From contig NZ_MJEI01000107.1 in assembly GCF_002095395.1 (NCBI RefSeq), forward strand, positions 186,001 to 250,000: a stretch of DNA of 64,000 nt. The letters are read 5' to 3'. Position numbers and translations under genes: made by a program. Below, in pieces: positions 27,101-37,200 of this stretch. The stretch is from Williamsia sp. 1135. Lineage in GTDB: Bacteria > Actinomycetota > Actinomycetes > Mycobacteriales > Mycobacteriaceae. The notes under the pieces are model-generated. The model saw nothing but the letters and a program-made list of their open reading frames with translations, had not been told where the DNA came from and did no database searches. How positions within the stretch are numbered: position 1 is the first letter of the stretch; each line of letters begins with the position of its first letter.

Positions 27101-28371
27101 ATGCCGGATTTCAGGCTCCGCGGGGGATTCCCGACTACCTCCCACCGCAGTCCGCGCAGTTCGTGGCCGTCAGGGACACGTTGTCGCGGGCAGCACGGCT
27201 GGCCGGCTACTCCCACGTCGAATTGCCGATCTTCGAGGACACCGCGCTGTTCGCCCGCGGTGTCGGGGAGTCCACCGATGTGGTGTCGAAAGAGATGTAC
27301 ACCTTCGCCGATCGCGGCGACCGGTCGGTCACCCTGCGTCCGGAGGGAACTGCCGGTGTGATGCGGGCGGTCATCCAGCACGGTCTCGACCGTGGACAAC
27401 TGCCGGTCAAGCTGTCGTATGCGGGACCGTTCTTCCGATACGAGAAGCCGCAGACCGGGCGTTACCGCCAATTGCAGCAGGTCGGTGTCGAGGCGATCGG
27501 TATCGACGACCCCGCCCTGGACGCTGAGGTGATCGCGATCGCCGACGAAGGATTTCGGGCCCTGGGCCTGACGGGCTACCGGTTGGAGATCACCTCACTC
27601 GGCGACGACACCTGCCGCCCACAGTACCGAGAAGCGCTGCAGCAGTACCTCTTCGGGCTCGATCTCGATGAGGACACCAGACGTCGGGCAGAGATCAACC
27701 CGTTGCGGGTGCTCGATGACAAGCGTCCCCACATCCGGGAGGCGACAGCAGGTGCGCCGCTGATGATCGACTACTTGTCCGATTCCGCGCGTGAGCACTA
27801 CGACGCGGTGATCGGTCATCTCGATCGCCTCGGTGTTCCGTACGAGAAGAACCCGCGGTTGGTGCGCGGGCTCGATTACTACACCAAGACGACCTTCGAG
27901 TTCGTCCATGACGGGCTCGGGGCGCAGTCGGGTATCGGTGGCGGTGGTCGCTACGACGGATTGATGAAACAACTCGGCGGAAAACTCGAGTTGTCGGGTA
28001 TCGGTTATGGACTCGGTGTCGATCGCACGGTGCTGGCGTTGGAGGCCGAGGGACTCGCTGCGGCGAGCGATGCGCGGTGCGAGGTCTTCGGTGTGCCGAT
28101 GGGTGACGCGGCGAAGGGCGAGCTGGTAGCGGTGGCAGGGCATTTGCGCGCCGCCGGCGTTCGCGTCGACATCGCCTATGGCGGGCGCGGTCTCAAGGGT
28201 GCGATGAAAGCCGCCGACCGATCCGGGGCGCGGTTCGCATTGGTTCTCGGCGACAACGAGATCGACGCAGGTGAGGTCGAGGTCAAGGATCTCGGTAACG
28301 GAGAGCAACATCGCATCAAGCTCGATGACGTCGTGGCGCACATCAGTTCGCGATTGGCGTCCGGAACATGA
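27097..28371 (+). CDS. hisS: Histidine--tRNA ligase
   Basis: A 424-residue class II synthetase. Evidence is the N-terminal [13 protein letters not shown], motif 1/2 regions [17 protein letters not shown] and [17 protein letters not shown], the histidine-specific [15 protein letters not shown], and motif 3 [12 protein letters not shown]. The C-terminal anticodon-binding domain follows. The GTG 27097 overlaps the stop of the MBL gene. Its own stop overlaps the start of the tiny lipoprotein gene (ATGA). Confidence 0.96.
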   Translation: MNAGFQAPRGIPDYLPPQSAQFVAVRDTLSRAARLAGYSHVELPIFEDTALFARGVGESTDVVSKEMYTFADRGDRSVTLRPEGTAGVMRAVIQHGLDRGQLPVKLSYAGPFFRYEKPQTGRYRQLQQVGVEAIGIDDPALDAEVIAIADEGFRALGLTGYRLEITSLGDDTCRPQYREALQQYLFGLDLDEDTRRRAEINPLRVLDDKRPHIREATAGAPLMIDYLSDSAREHYDAVIGHLDRLGVPYEKNPRLVRGLDYYTKTTFEFVHDGLGAQSGIGGGGRYDGLMKQLGGKLELSGIGYGLGVDRTVLALEAEGLAAASDARCEVFGVPMGDAAKGELVAVAGHLRAAGVRVDIAYGGRGLKGAMKAADRSGARFALVLGDNEIDAGEVEVKDLGNGEQHRIKLDDVVAHISSRLASGT

Positions 28372-28550
28372 ACCGCCGGATCCGGTTGTGGTGGTCCGCA
28401 CTCGCGCTGAGTGTGGTGATCATGGGCGGATCCGTGGCCTGCACGTTCACCGTCAGCGGTGATCCCGCTCCCGCTCCGCAGACCGGCCGAACCTGGGGGA
28501 GTCAGGCCCATACCCCGACGTTCCCGGTCGCCGAGAACCCGCCCGAATAA
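28368..28550 (+). CDS. Small putative lipoprotein coupled to hisS
   Basis: 60 residues from ATG 28368, which overlaps the hisS stop. Two Arg residues at positions 3-4 precede a hydrophobic stretch (about residues 8-24) ending GGSVAC, a plausible though not ideal lipobox. Mature peptide would be about 36 residues, Pro- and Thr-rich ([21 protein letters not shown]). I know no family for it. The coupling and signal peptide argue that it is real. Function unknown. Confidence 0.6.
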   Translation: MNRRIRLWWSALALSVVIMGGSVACTFTVSGDPAPAPQTGRTWGSQAHTPTFPVAENPPE

Positions 28551-28551
28551 C

Positions 28552-28708
28552 CGCCGAGCGTGCCGTAAATGTCGCCGAGCGTGCCGCTACACGCGGTGAT
28601 CGGGTCGCTGGGTGTCGTCGGAATGACGAAACGGCCCGATCATCTGGAACAACGGCCCGGTCAGCGGTTTCAAGGGCACGGTCGGCGGTGGTTTAGGCAC
28701 GGTCGGCG
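28552..28708. repeat. 21-bp periodic direct and inverted repeats between convergent genes
   Basis: CGCCGAGCGTGCC occurs at 28552 and 28573; ACGGCCCG occurs at 28631 and 28652; GGCACGGTCGGCG occurs at 28675 and 28696. Each pair is 21 bp apart. The outer pairs are inverse complements of each other with one mismatch, so the element can fold in two registers. It fills the gap between the tiny lipoprotein gene and the convergent DUF885 gene and may act as a two-way terminator. Confidence 0.75.
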
Positions 28709-28713
28709 GTGGG

Positions 28714-30348
28714 TCAGCCGAGCTCGGCTTTCAGGACATCGAGGCTGACGCCGCCCAGTGCGAGCGCTTTGCTGTGGAAGTCCTTGAGCGAGTGTGTCGG
28801 ATTGGTCCGGGCGTACGAGTCGCGGGCCTGCTGCCACACCCGTTGGCCGAGCGCGTAGGACGGCGCCTGTCCGGGCCAGCCGAGATAGCGGTTGAGTTCG
28901 AACCTGAGCACGGTGCGGTCCATCGCGACCGCGGCGGTGAGGAAGGCCCAGGCTTTCTCGGCGTCCCAGATGCCGCCGCCCACCGATTCCGGAGCCCGTA
29001 GACCACAGTGCACTCCGATGTCGACCACGACTCGTGCGGCCCGAAGTCGTTGAGAATCAAGCATTCCCATGCGGTCGCCGGGATCATCGAGCCAGCCGAG
29101 CTCGCCCATGAGCCGCTCGGCGTACAGCGCCCAGCCCTCCCCATGGCCGGAGGTGAACGAGGCGAGCTTGCGCCATCGGTTCAATTCGGGACTGACCATC
29201 GCGGACCCGAGTTGCAGGTGATGGCCGGGGACGCCCTCGTGGAAGACGGTGGTCGTCTCCTGCCACGTGTGGAAGACGTTCTGCTGCGGAGGAACCGACC
29301 ACCACATCCGCCCTGGCCGAGACAGGTTCTCGCTGGGCATCGTGTAGTAGATGATCCCCGTCGCAGACGGCGCGAGCCGGCACTCGAGCGCGGTCAGTTC
29401 CGTCGGGATGTCGAAGTGCACCTTCCCGACTTCGGCGGTCGCGCGGTCGGAGAGGTCCTGCATCCAGGCGACGAAGGCGTCGCGATCGGTCATCTGGTAG
29501 CGCGGATCGGCATTCAGTGTCGCGAGTGCGCCGGAAACCCCTTCCCCGGGAGCGATCTGCTCGGCAAGCATCTCCTGCTCTGCCACTATCGAGTCGAGAA
29601 GATCCAGCCCCCATGCGTACGAATCGTCGACGTCGATATCGGTTCCGACGAACTCGGCCGAATGCAGCTGATAGCGATCTCGGCCGACGGCGTCGGCGTC
29701 CGTGGCGCGGGGGAGCACCTCGTCACGTAACACCGCTGCGAGTGTTGTCATCGCGGCGCCCACCCGGCCGCGCAGGTCGTCGAGGAGTTCGACCTGATCG
29801 GTGGCCTCGATAGCGGTCGCATTGCTGAAGATCGACGCGGTCGCAGTATCGGCCTGCTCGGCGACGAGGCCGACCTGGCGGCCGGCGAGTGGCGGACCGG
29901 ATTCGAGGCGGTGACGCAGGCCCTCGATGATCGATTCGACGCTGCGCGGGATTTGGGTGAGCCTGGCGAGGAAGACGTCCTGCTCGGCGGCGGTGCCGGT
30001 CGGCATCAGATCGAACACGTCCCGGACCGACTGCAGCGGCGATTCGATGACGTTGACCTCACCGATACGCAGACCCGCGTCGTCGATGGCGAGCGATCGG
30101 CGGAGCTGATCAGTCATGGTGGCCACGGTCACGCGATCGACGTCGTCTGCTGCCGGCTCACCTGCCAACGCTGCGAGGGCATCACCTCGAGCGGTGGCCC
30201 GATCGGCCTCACCCAGAGGGGAGAAGTCGGTCAGCAGATGATCGTGGCCGGTCACCCCGAGGTGCGTGGCCTCGATGGGGTTCAGGGCGCAGGAACGTTC
30301 GAGGTATCCGTCGGCGATGCGATCGACCCCGCCGGCCGCGCGCGTCAC
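28714..30348 (-). CDS. DUF885-family putative metallopeptidase
   Basis: A 544-residue DUF885 protein. The metal-binding core is FHEGVPGHHLQL (an HEGVPGHH pattern like a variant HExxH) with a downstream GHGEGWALYAE providing the likely third ligand Glu. Such proteins are distant gluzincin peptidases, often cytoplasmic; the substrate is unknown. It starts at GTG (complement of 30346-30348), overlapping the stop of the preceding zinc-peptidase gene, so the two form one operon on the minus strand. No signal peptide is seen. Confidence 0.85.
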   Translation of the reverse strand: MTRAAGGVDRIADGYLERSCALNPIEATHLGVTGHDHLLTDFSPLGEADRATARGDALAALAGEPAADDVDRVTVATMTDQLRRSLAIDDAGLRIGEVNVIESPLQSVRDVFDLMPTGTAAEQDVFLARLTQIPRSVESIIEGLRHRLESGPPLAGRQVGLVAEQADTATASIFSNATAIEATDQVELLDDLRGRVGAAMTTLAAVLRDEVLPRATDADAVGRDRYQLHSAEFVGTDIDVDDSYAWGLDLLDSIVAEQEMLAEQIAPGEGVSGALATLNADPRYQMTDRDAFVAWMQDLSDRATAEVGKVHFDIPTELTALECRLAPSATGIIYYTMPSENLSRPGRMWWSVPPQQNVFHTWQETTTVFHEGVPGHHLQLGSAMVSPELNRWRKLASFTSGHGEGWALYAERLMGELGWLDDPGDRMGMLDSQRLRAARVVVDIGVHCGLRAPESVGGGIWDAEKAWAFLTAAVAMDRTVLRFELNRYLGWPGQAPSYALGQRVWQQARDSYARTNPTHSLKDFHSKALALGGVSLDVLKAELG

Positions 30349-31208
30349 AGGCTGCCCGCCGCGAAGGTGTCGCAGGAGGCCGGGTCACCCGCGCTGTAGC
30401 CGACATTGAACCAGCGCACCCGCTGATCGGACGACCCGTGCGTCCAACCTTCGGGGTTGGAGCTGTCGCCTTGAATCGCGTCGTCGCCGATCGCCTTTGC
30501 TGTCTGGATGACGTCGTTGATCTGTTGCTGGGTCAGCGGCTCGAGCATCGCGTCGGGACCCTTGTCCGCATGAAACGCCCAGACCCCGGCCAGGCAGTCG
30601 GCCTGCAGTTCGATTCGAACCGACCCCGACGTCGGTCCGGCCGCGCCCTGTCGTTGGCCTTTCTGGAGTGCACCGGTCAGGTACTCGATGTGGTGGCCGT
30701 ATTCGTGCGCCACGACATACTCCTGCGCCAGGGGTCCGTCGCCGCCGCCGAGGCGATCTGTGAGGACGTCGAAGAACGCCGGATCGAAGTACGCGGTCTG
30801 GTCACCGGGGCAATAGAACGGGCCGACGTCTGAGGTGGCGGGCCCGCATGCGGTGTCGACGTTGCCCTCGAAGATCTTGGTCTGCGGTGGCTCGTAGCCG
30901 GGCATGATGTCGGCCCACACCGCGTCGAGGCTGTTCGTGGTCGCGACGATCCGGCAGACCGTGTCCTCGTTGGCCTTCTCGATGGTGCACCCCTGGATTT
31001 GCTCGTCGATCACCGATTGTTCCTGTGACGTCGACGTCGTACTCGAACCATCGCTGCCAAGCCCGAGGACACCGGGGTCGAAGCCGAACAGTGCGGCGAC
31101 GATGACGATGATGAGCCCGGCACCGCCACCGACGGCGAGTTTGCCGCGGCCACCTCCGCCCCCGGAAACATTGCTTGTGTCGAGTGGTCCGCCACCTCGG
31201 AATGTCAT
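30345..31208 (-). CDS. Neutral zinc metallopeptidase (YpfJ family)
   Basis: 287 residues from ATG (complement of 31206-31208); a longer in-frame start at 31271 would add 21 residues overlapping the aspS promoter and looks unlikely. The N-terminal Gly-rich segment is followed by one span (about residues 25-45) and a Ser/Thr linker. The zinc site is VAHEYGHHIEYL. This matches the YpfJ/putative neutral zinc metallopeptidase family, with the domain outside the membrane. Its natural substrate is not known. It is divergent from aspS and first in an operon with the DUF885 gene. Confidence 0.88.
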   Translation of the reverse strand: MTFRGGGPLDTSNVSGGGGGRGKLAVGGGAGLIIVIVAALFGFDPGVLGLGSDGSSTTSTSQEQSVIDEQIQGCTIEKANEDTVCRIVATTNSLDAVWADIMPGYEPPQTKIFEGNVDTACGPATSDVGPFYCPGDQTAYFDPAFFDVLTDRLGGGDGPLAQEYVVAHEYGHHIEYLTGALQKGQRQGAAGPTSGSVRIELQADCLAGVWAFHADKGPDAMLEPLTQQQINDVIQTAKAIGDDAIQGDSSNPEGWTHGSSDQRVRWFNVGYSAGDPASCDTFAAGSL

Positions 31209-31258
31209 GCGCTCAGCATCCCATGAGCAGGGGCGTTCTCGGCCGAATGTGGTCGCCG

Positions 31259-31264
31259 TAGGAT
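31259..31264 (+). promoter_or_regulatory. Candidate -10 element for aspS
   Basis: TAGGAT at 31259-31264 lies 40 bases before the aspS GTG, in the 96-bp region between the divergent zinc-peptidase and aspS genes. No strong -35 is visible. Confidence 0.3.
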
Positions 31265-31304
31265 GTTGCACGACACGACTTCAGTCAGCTTCGAGAGGAA
31301 CACT

Positions 31305-33131
31305 GTGCTGCGCACCCATTTCGCCGGATCACTGCGAGCCGAGAACGCCGGGCAAACGGTGACGTTGACCGGCTGGGTGTCGCGCCGACGCGACCACGGC
31401 GGGGTCATCTTCATCGACCTGCGCGACAGCTCCGGGCTCGCGCAGGTGGTCTTCCGCGACGAGGCCGTCGCGACGCCGGCGCACCGGTTGCGGGCCGAAT
31501 ACTGCGTCCAGGTGACAGGATTGGTCGAACAGCGCCCGGCCGGTAGCGAGAACGCGAACCTGGAGTCGGGCGACATCGAGGTCAATGCCACCGAACTCGT
31601 CGTCCTCAACGAGTCGGCTCCGCTGCCTTTCCAGCTCGACGAGAACCCGGGTGAAGAGGCCCGGCTCAAATACCGCTACCTCGACCTGCGCCGCGAAGGG
31701 CCCGGCAACGCCCTGCGCCTGCGGTCGAAGGTCAATCAGGCCGCCCGCAACGTCTTGCTGGATCACGACTTCATCGAGATCGAGACACCGACGCTGACGC
31801 GGTCGACGCCGGAAGGCGCCCGCGACTTCCTGGTGCCCGCGCGGCTGCAGCCCGGCACGTTCTATGCGCTGCCGCAGAGCCCGCAGTTGTTCAAACAGTT
31901 GCTGATGGTGGCTGGGATGGAGCGCTACTTCCAGATCGCGCGTTGCTACCGCGACGAGGACTTCCGTGCCGATCGCCAGCCGGAGTTCACCCAGCTCGAC
32001 GTCGAGATGAGTTTCGTCGAGCAGGACGACGTGATCAAGGTGGCCGAAGAGATCCTGACCGCTCTGTGGAAGTTGATCGGTGTCGACATCACGACCCCGA
32101 TTCCGCGGATCACCTACGCCGACGCGATGCGCCGGTTCGGCAGCGACAAGCCCGACCTGCGCTTCGGACTCGAGCTCGTCGAGTGCGCGGACTACTTCAA
32201 AGACACACCGTTCCGGGTCTTTCAGGCGCCCTATGTCGGCGCCGTGGTGATGCCGGGCGGGGCCGGACAGCCGCGCAGGCAGCTCGACGCCTGGCAGGAG
32301 TGGGCCAAGCAGCGGGGAGCCAAGGGTCTCGCGTATGTGCTTGTCCAAGAAGATGGTTCGCTTGGTGGTCCCGTTGCGAAGAACCTTTCGGACGCCGAAC
32401 GTGCGGGCCTGGTTGCTCACGTCGGCGCCAATCCGGGGGACTGTGTGTTTTTCGCCGCAGGGCCGGCCAAGGCCCAGCGGGCCCTGCTCGGTGCCGCCCG
32501 CGGGGAGATCGCTCAGCGGCTCGGCCTGATCAAGGAAGGGGACTGGGCCTTCACCTGGGTCGTCGACGCCCCCCTCTTCGAACCGGCGGACGACGCCACC
32601 GCCAGCGGCGACGTGGCGGTGGGGTCGGGAGCATGGACCGCGGTTCACCACGCCTTCACGTCACCGAAACCGGAATCGCTCGACGTGCTCGAGTCGGATC
32701 CGGGCTCCGCGCTCGCGTACGCATACGACATCGTCTGCAACGGCAACGAGATCGGCGGCGGATCGATTCGTATACACAAGCGCGAGGTCCAGGAGCTGGT
32801 CTTCAAGATCATGGGCATCAGCACCGAGGAGGCTCAGGAGAAGTTCGGATTCCTGTTGGATGCCTTTGCCTTCGGCGCGCCTCCGCACGGCGGCATCGCG
32901 TTCGGCTGGGATCGCATCACTGCCCTGCTCGCCGGCCAGCCGTCGATTCGCGACGTGATCGCTTTCCCGAAGTCCGGTGGCGGTGTCGATCCGCTGACCG
33001 ACGCGCCGGCAGCGATCACTCCGGCGCAGCGCAAGGAATCCGGGATCGACGCCAAGCCTGCAGCCCCGAAAGAAACGGCGCCGAGAGAAACTGCGGCAAA
33101 GTCCGCAGAGGCGGCGACGACCGGTACATAA
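31305..33131 (+). CDS. aspS: Aspartate--tRNA(Asp/Asn) ligase
   Basis: A 608-residue bacterial-type class II synthetase. The N-terminal OB-fold anticodon domain has [19 protein letters not shown]. Motif 2 is [20 protein letters not shown] and motif 3 is [12 protein letters not shown]; the bacterial GAD insertion lies between. In relatives lacking AsnRS the enzyme is non-discriminating; that is not decided by this window. The start is GTG 31305 ([10 protein letters not shown]), with GAGAGGAAC just upstream; an earlier in-frame ATG at 31263 is inside the promoter. The tail beyond residue ~590 is Ala/Lys/Glu-rich. Confidence 0.96.
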   Translation: MLRTHFAGSLRAENAGQTVTLTGWVSRRRDHGGVIFIDLRDSSGLAQVVFRDEAVATPAHRLRAEYCVQVTGLVEQRPAGSENANLESGDIEVNATELVVLNESAPLPFQLDENPGEEARLKYRYLDLRREGPGNALRLRSKVNQAARNVLLDHDFIEIETPTLTRSTPEGARDFLVPARLQPGTFYALPQSPQLFKQLLMVAGMERYFQIARCYRDEDFRADRQPEFTQLDVEMSFVEQDDVIKVAEEILTALWKLIGVDITTPIPRITYADAMRRFGSDKPDLRFGLELVECADYFKDTPFRVFQAPYVGAVVMPGGAGQPRRQLDAWQEWAKQRGAKGLAYVLVQEDGSLGGPVAKNLSDAERAGLVAHVGANPGDCVFFAAGPAKAQRALLGAARGEIAQRLGLIKEGDWAFTWVVDAPLFEPADDATASGDVAVGSGAWTAVHHAFTSPKPESLDVLESDPGSALAYAYDIVCNGNEIGGGSIRIHKREVQELVFKIMGISTEEAQEKFGFLLDAFAFGAPPHGGIAFGWDRITALLAGQPSIRDVIAFPKSGGGVDPLTDAPAAITPAQRKESGIDAKPAAPKETAPRETAAKSAEAATTGT

Positions 33132-33137
33132 TCAGGC

Positions 33138-34079
33138 GTGCTGCATCTGCGGATCATCAGTCCGGACAAGCGGTCTGACGACGTGGTCGCAGCATTGCGG
33201 GAGTGCCTCGGTGTCACGCATGTGACGCGGGTGCCCGGCGCGGCGCTCGAGCCGCCCGGTGACCTGATAGAGGCGGACGTCACGCGGGAAGCCGCGAACG
33301 AGCTGCTCAAGCAGCTTCGTGCGCTGGAACTGCCCACCGATGGCGCCATCGTGGTCGAACTGTTGGACACCGTCCTGTCGAATGCGGCCGAACAGGCCGA
33401 ACGCGATGCGCCAGGCGGTCCCTCTGACGCGATCGTCTGGGACGAATTGGTCGAGCACACCAACGAGGACGCGACCCTCAGTGTCACGTTCCTGGCGTTT
33501 CTCTGCCTCGCCTGCCTGCTCGCAGCGGTCGGGGTGGTGACCGATTCGCCGGTGACCGTCGTCGGCGGCATGGTGGTCGGACCTGAGTTCGGGCCGTTGG
33601 CCGGGATCGCGGTGGCGATCGTGCGGCGTAGATTCTCGCTGGCCCGGCGATCGGTCCTGGCCCTGGCCGTCGGCTTTCCCTTGGCGATGGTGGTGACGGG
33701 TGCGGGAGCTGTACTCGCCGAACGGCTGGGCTGGATCGCGATGAAGGACGTCACCACCGCCGACCAGCTCGACTTCATCTATCAGGTCGGACCCTTCTCC
33801 CTCGTGGTCGCGCTGCTGGCGGGTGCTGCCGGGATGCTGTCGCTCGTATCGTCGAAATCGGCTGCGCTGGTGGGGGTGTTCATCTCGGTCACCACTGTGC
33901 CGGCCGCCGGATATGCGGTCGTCGCAGCGACGCTCGGCCAATGGCGGGTGGCCGCAGAATCAACTGCGCAGTTGGTGATCAACCTCGTCGGCATCGTCGT
34001 CGCCGGGATCGCGGTCTTGCTGATCCACCGGGCCCACAGCCGCCGCACGACCCGCAAGGTCGCGTACACCAAGCACTAG
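33138..34079 (+). CDS. DUF389-family membrane protein
   Basis: 313 residues from GTG 33138, seven bases after the aspS stop region. The first ~115 residues form a soluble alpha/beta domain (MLHLRIISPDKRSDDVV). About six spans follow, with the family signature around SPVTVVGGMVVGPEFGPLAG. DUF389 (TIGR00341-like) proteins have no firmly assigned function. The close spacing suggests co-transcription with aspS. Confidence 0.85.
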   Translation: MLHLRIISPDKRSDDVVAALRECLGVTHVTRVPGAALEPPGDLIEADVTREAANELLKQLRALELPTDGAIVVELLDTVLSNAAEQAERDAPGGPSDAIVWDELVEHTNEDATLSVTFLAFLCLACLLAAVGVVTDSPVTVVGGMVVGPEFGPLAGIAVAIVRRRFSLARRSVLALAVGFPLAMVVTGAGAVLAERLGWIAMKDVTTADQLDFIYQVGPFSLVVALLAGAAGMLSLVSSKSAALVGVFISVTTVPAAGYAVVAATLGQWRVAAESTAQLVINLVGIVVAGIAVLLIHRAHSRRTTRKVAYTKH

Positions 34080-34209
34080 CGCACAGACCTGGACAACCCG
34101 GGTTTGCAGATCTCACCGGGCCGGTGCCGATCCTCGAGCCCGGCGTCATCGCCGAACTTGTGATGAACTTGCAGCCAGTGTTTTTACCGGCGCATGGAGG
34201 TATTGGTCG

Positions 34210-37200
34210 TTGACCATCAAGGTGGCACTCGAACACCGGACCACGTACAACTTCGACAGGTTGACGAAGGTCTATCCGCATGTGCTGCGGCTGCGTCCGG
34301 CACCGCATTCACGTACTCCGATCGAGGCCTATTCGCTGAAGGTCGAACCAGCTGAACACTTCATCAACTGGCAGCAGGACGCGTTCAGCAACTATCTTGC
34401 GCGACTGGTGTTTCCGGAGCCGACGAATGTCTTGAGCTTCACGATCGGCCTGGTGGCCGATCTGACGTCGATCAACCCCTTCGACTTCTTCATCGAAGAG
34501 TTCGCCGAGCACGTCGGATTCGCCTACCCCGAGGAACTGCGGCGCGACCTCGAGGTCTACCTGCGGCCGGTGGATTCGGCGGGCGGCGACCCGCTCGTGA
34601 AGAAATGGGTGGAAGACCACCGGGTGACCGGCAAGACCAGGATCATCGACTACCTGGTCGCGCTCAACAGTGCCGTACGCGACGACGTCCGCTATACGGT
34701 GCGTCTCGAAGCCGGTGTCCAGGAACCGGAGTTCACCCTCGACAGTGGCATCGGCTCGTGCCGAGACTCGGCCTGGCTGCTCGTCGCGATCCTCCGCAGG
34801 CTGGGGTTGGCCGCACGTTTCGTCTCCGGCTATCTGGTCCAGCTCACCTCGGACATCAAGTCGATCGACGGTCCGTCCGGGCCCGACGCCGACTTCACCG
34901 ACCTGCACGCGTGGACCGAGGTGTACCTGCCCGGCGCCGGCTGGGTGGGGATGGATCCCACGTCGGGTCTGTTCGCCGGAGAAGGACACATCCCGCTGGC
35001 CGCGACACCACACCCCGGCGCGGCGGCGCCGATCACGGGCGCCACCGGCAAATGTCATGCGGTGATGGACTTCTCGAACGAGGTCACCCGGTTCCATGAG
35101 GACCCACGCGTGACGCTGCCGTACACCGCTGACCAGTGGGGCAAGATCGTCGATCTCGGTGCCGACCTCGATGCCCGGATGGCCGCCAGCGATGTCCGGC
35201 TGACCGTGGGCGGAGAGCCGACCTTCGTCTCGCTCGACAACCAGGTCGATCCGGAATGGACCACCGCAGCGGACGGACCGCACAAGCGCTCGCTGGCGTC
35301 CGACCTCACCGATCGACTCAAGAAGATCTATGCGCCTACCGGGTTGGTCCAACGTGGGCAGGGCAAGTGGTATCCCGGTGAGCCGCTGCCGCGCTGGCAG
35401 ATCGACCTGATCTGGCGCGCCGACGGCAAAGCGCTCTGGAGCAACCCGGACCTCCTCGACGATCCGTGGCCGACGAAGGCCGCCGCGCAGACGACGATCG
35501 ACTGGCAGTCCCCTGGGGGACTGGGACCGGCCGATCCGGCGACGGCGAAGTCGCCCAAGGCGTTCATCGAGTCGCTGGCCCGCCGACTGCGGTTGCCCGA
35601 TTCGCAGGTCGTCCCGGCCTATGAGGACCCACTGCTGAGGTTGGCCGAACTGGTCCGGCTGCCAGTCGGCATACCGCCGAACACAGAGGCCGAAGCAACC
35701 GCGGCCGTCGAGAAGGACATCGACCCCGAGACCGATACCGACGACCGCCGGCAACAGTTGCTGGCAGAACTCGATTCGTCGGTGAGTACACCGACGGCGT
35801 ATCTGCTGCCGATCAGCCGGGCCCCGCGCGGTGTCGGCTGGGTCAGCGCTCTGTGGCGTACCCGGCGTGGACGTCTCGTCCTGAGTCCGGGTAACTCGCC
35901 AGCAGGGCTCCGGCTGCCGCTCAGTGCCCTTTTCTGGGAGGGGCAACCGCAGTTCTTCCCGGCGGACCCCACCGCCTTCGACATCGAACCGCTGGCAGAC
36001 CTCACAGCGTTGCCGGAGTTCCCGCCACCCCCGGAAGCGATCGACCCGGCCGCCCAGGAGACGGACGAACCGGACGCCGCCGCGCCGGAGGCGCCACCGA
36101 CGGGGATGGCCGGGGAACCACTGCCGCGCCCCCGTCCCGGGACGTCGATGACGCCGGAGGGCACGCACGGGGACGGCGAACCGCTGTGGATCACCCCGGA
36201 GATGCAGATCGAGCGGGCGAGAGCCGCCGCGGCGGCCCGAGCCGCTCGGGAGGCGGAGGCCGCAGTCGCCGAAGAAGCCGCACGAGAGCAGGCGCAAGCG
36301 CCGGAGGCGGGCGTCGCGCCGGGGGCAACCGACTCGGAGGCCGAGGGGGATCTCGTCGATCCGAGTGGGCGCGCTGTGACGGCGCTGGTCGCAGAAGAAC
36401 GCGGCGGCGTTCTCTATGTGTTCCTGCCACCGACCGAGACCGGCGACGACTTCGCGGAGCTGCTCAACCTGGTCGAGCGCAGCGCCGCCGAGATCGGTAA
36501 GCCCGTCGTGGTCGAGGGTTACGGCCCGCCGGCGGATCCACGACTGACGTCGATGACGGTCACCCCGGATCCCGGGGTGATCGAGGTGAACATCCAGCCG
36601 ACCGCGTCGTTCGCCGAACAATCGGAACTCCTCGAGACCCTGTACGACCAGGCCCGCCGGGTACGGCTGGGCACCGAGTCGTTCGACCTGGACGGCAGCC
36701 ACGGTGGCACCGGTGGCGGTAACCACATCACGCTCGGCGGCATCCGTCCCTCCGAGTCGCCGATGCTGCGACGGCCGGACCTGCTCGTCTCCATGCTCAC
36801 CTACTGGCAGCTGCACCCGTCGCTGTCGTATCTGTTCTCCGGACGGTTCATCGGGACCACCTCGCAGGCCCCCCGTGCCGACGAGGGGCGCGAGAGCGCA
36901 CTCTACGAACTCGAGGTTGCGTTCGCCGAGATCGACCGGATCACCGAGGAGATCCAGGCAGGCGCGACCGGGTACCACCTGCCGTGGGTGACCGACCGAG
37001 CATTGCGCCACCTGCTCACGGACATCACGGGCAACACGCACCGGGCTGAGTTCTGCATCGACAAGCTGTATAGTCCCGACTCGACCCGTGGCAGGCTCGG
37101 ACTGCTGGAACTGCGGGGGTTCGAGATGCCGCCACACCACCAGATGGCCATGGTCCAGTCGCTACTGGTCCGCAGTCTCGTCTCGTGGTTCTGGGACGAC

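Noticed and set aside
32834-33941. Overlapping minus-strand frames of 269-314 codons opposite the aspS end and DUF389
   Set aside because: Shadow frames of two supported genes with low-complexity Ser/Thr/Arg sequence and no ribosome site.
34309-37140. 943-codon open frame on the minus strand opposite the DUF2126 gene
   Set aside because: It is antisense to a well-recognised gene, has Arg/Gly/Val-rich composition typical of GC-rich shadow frames and shows no domain.
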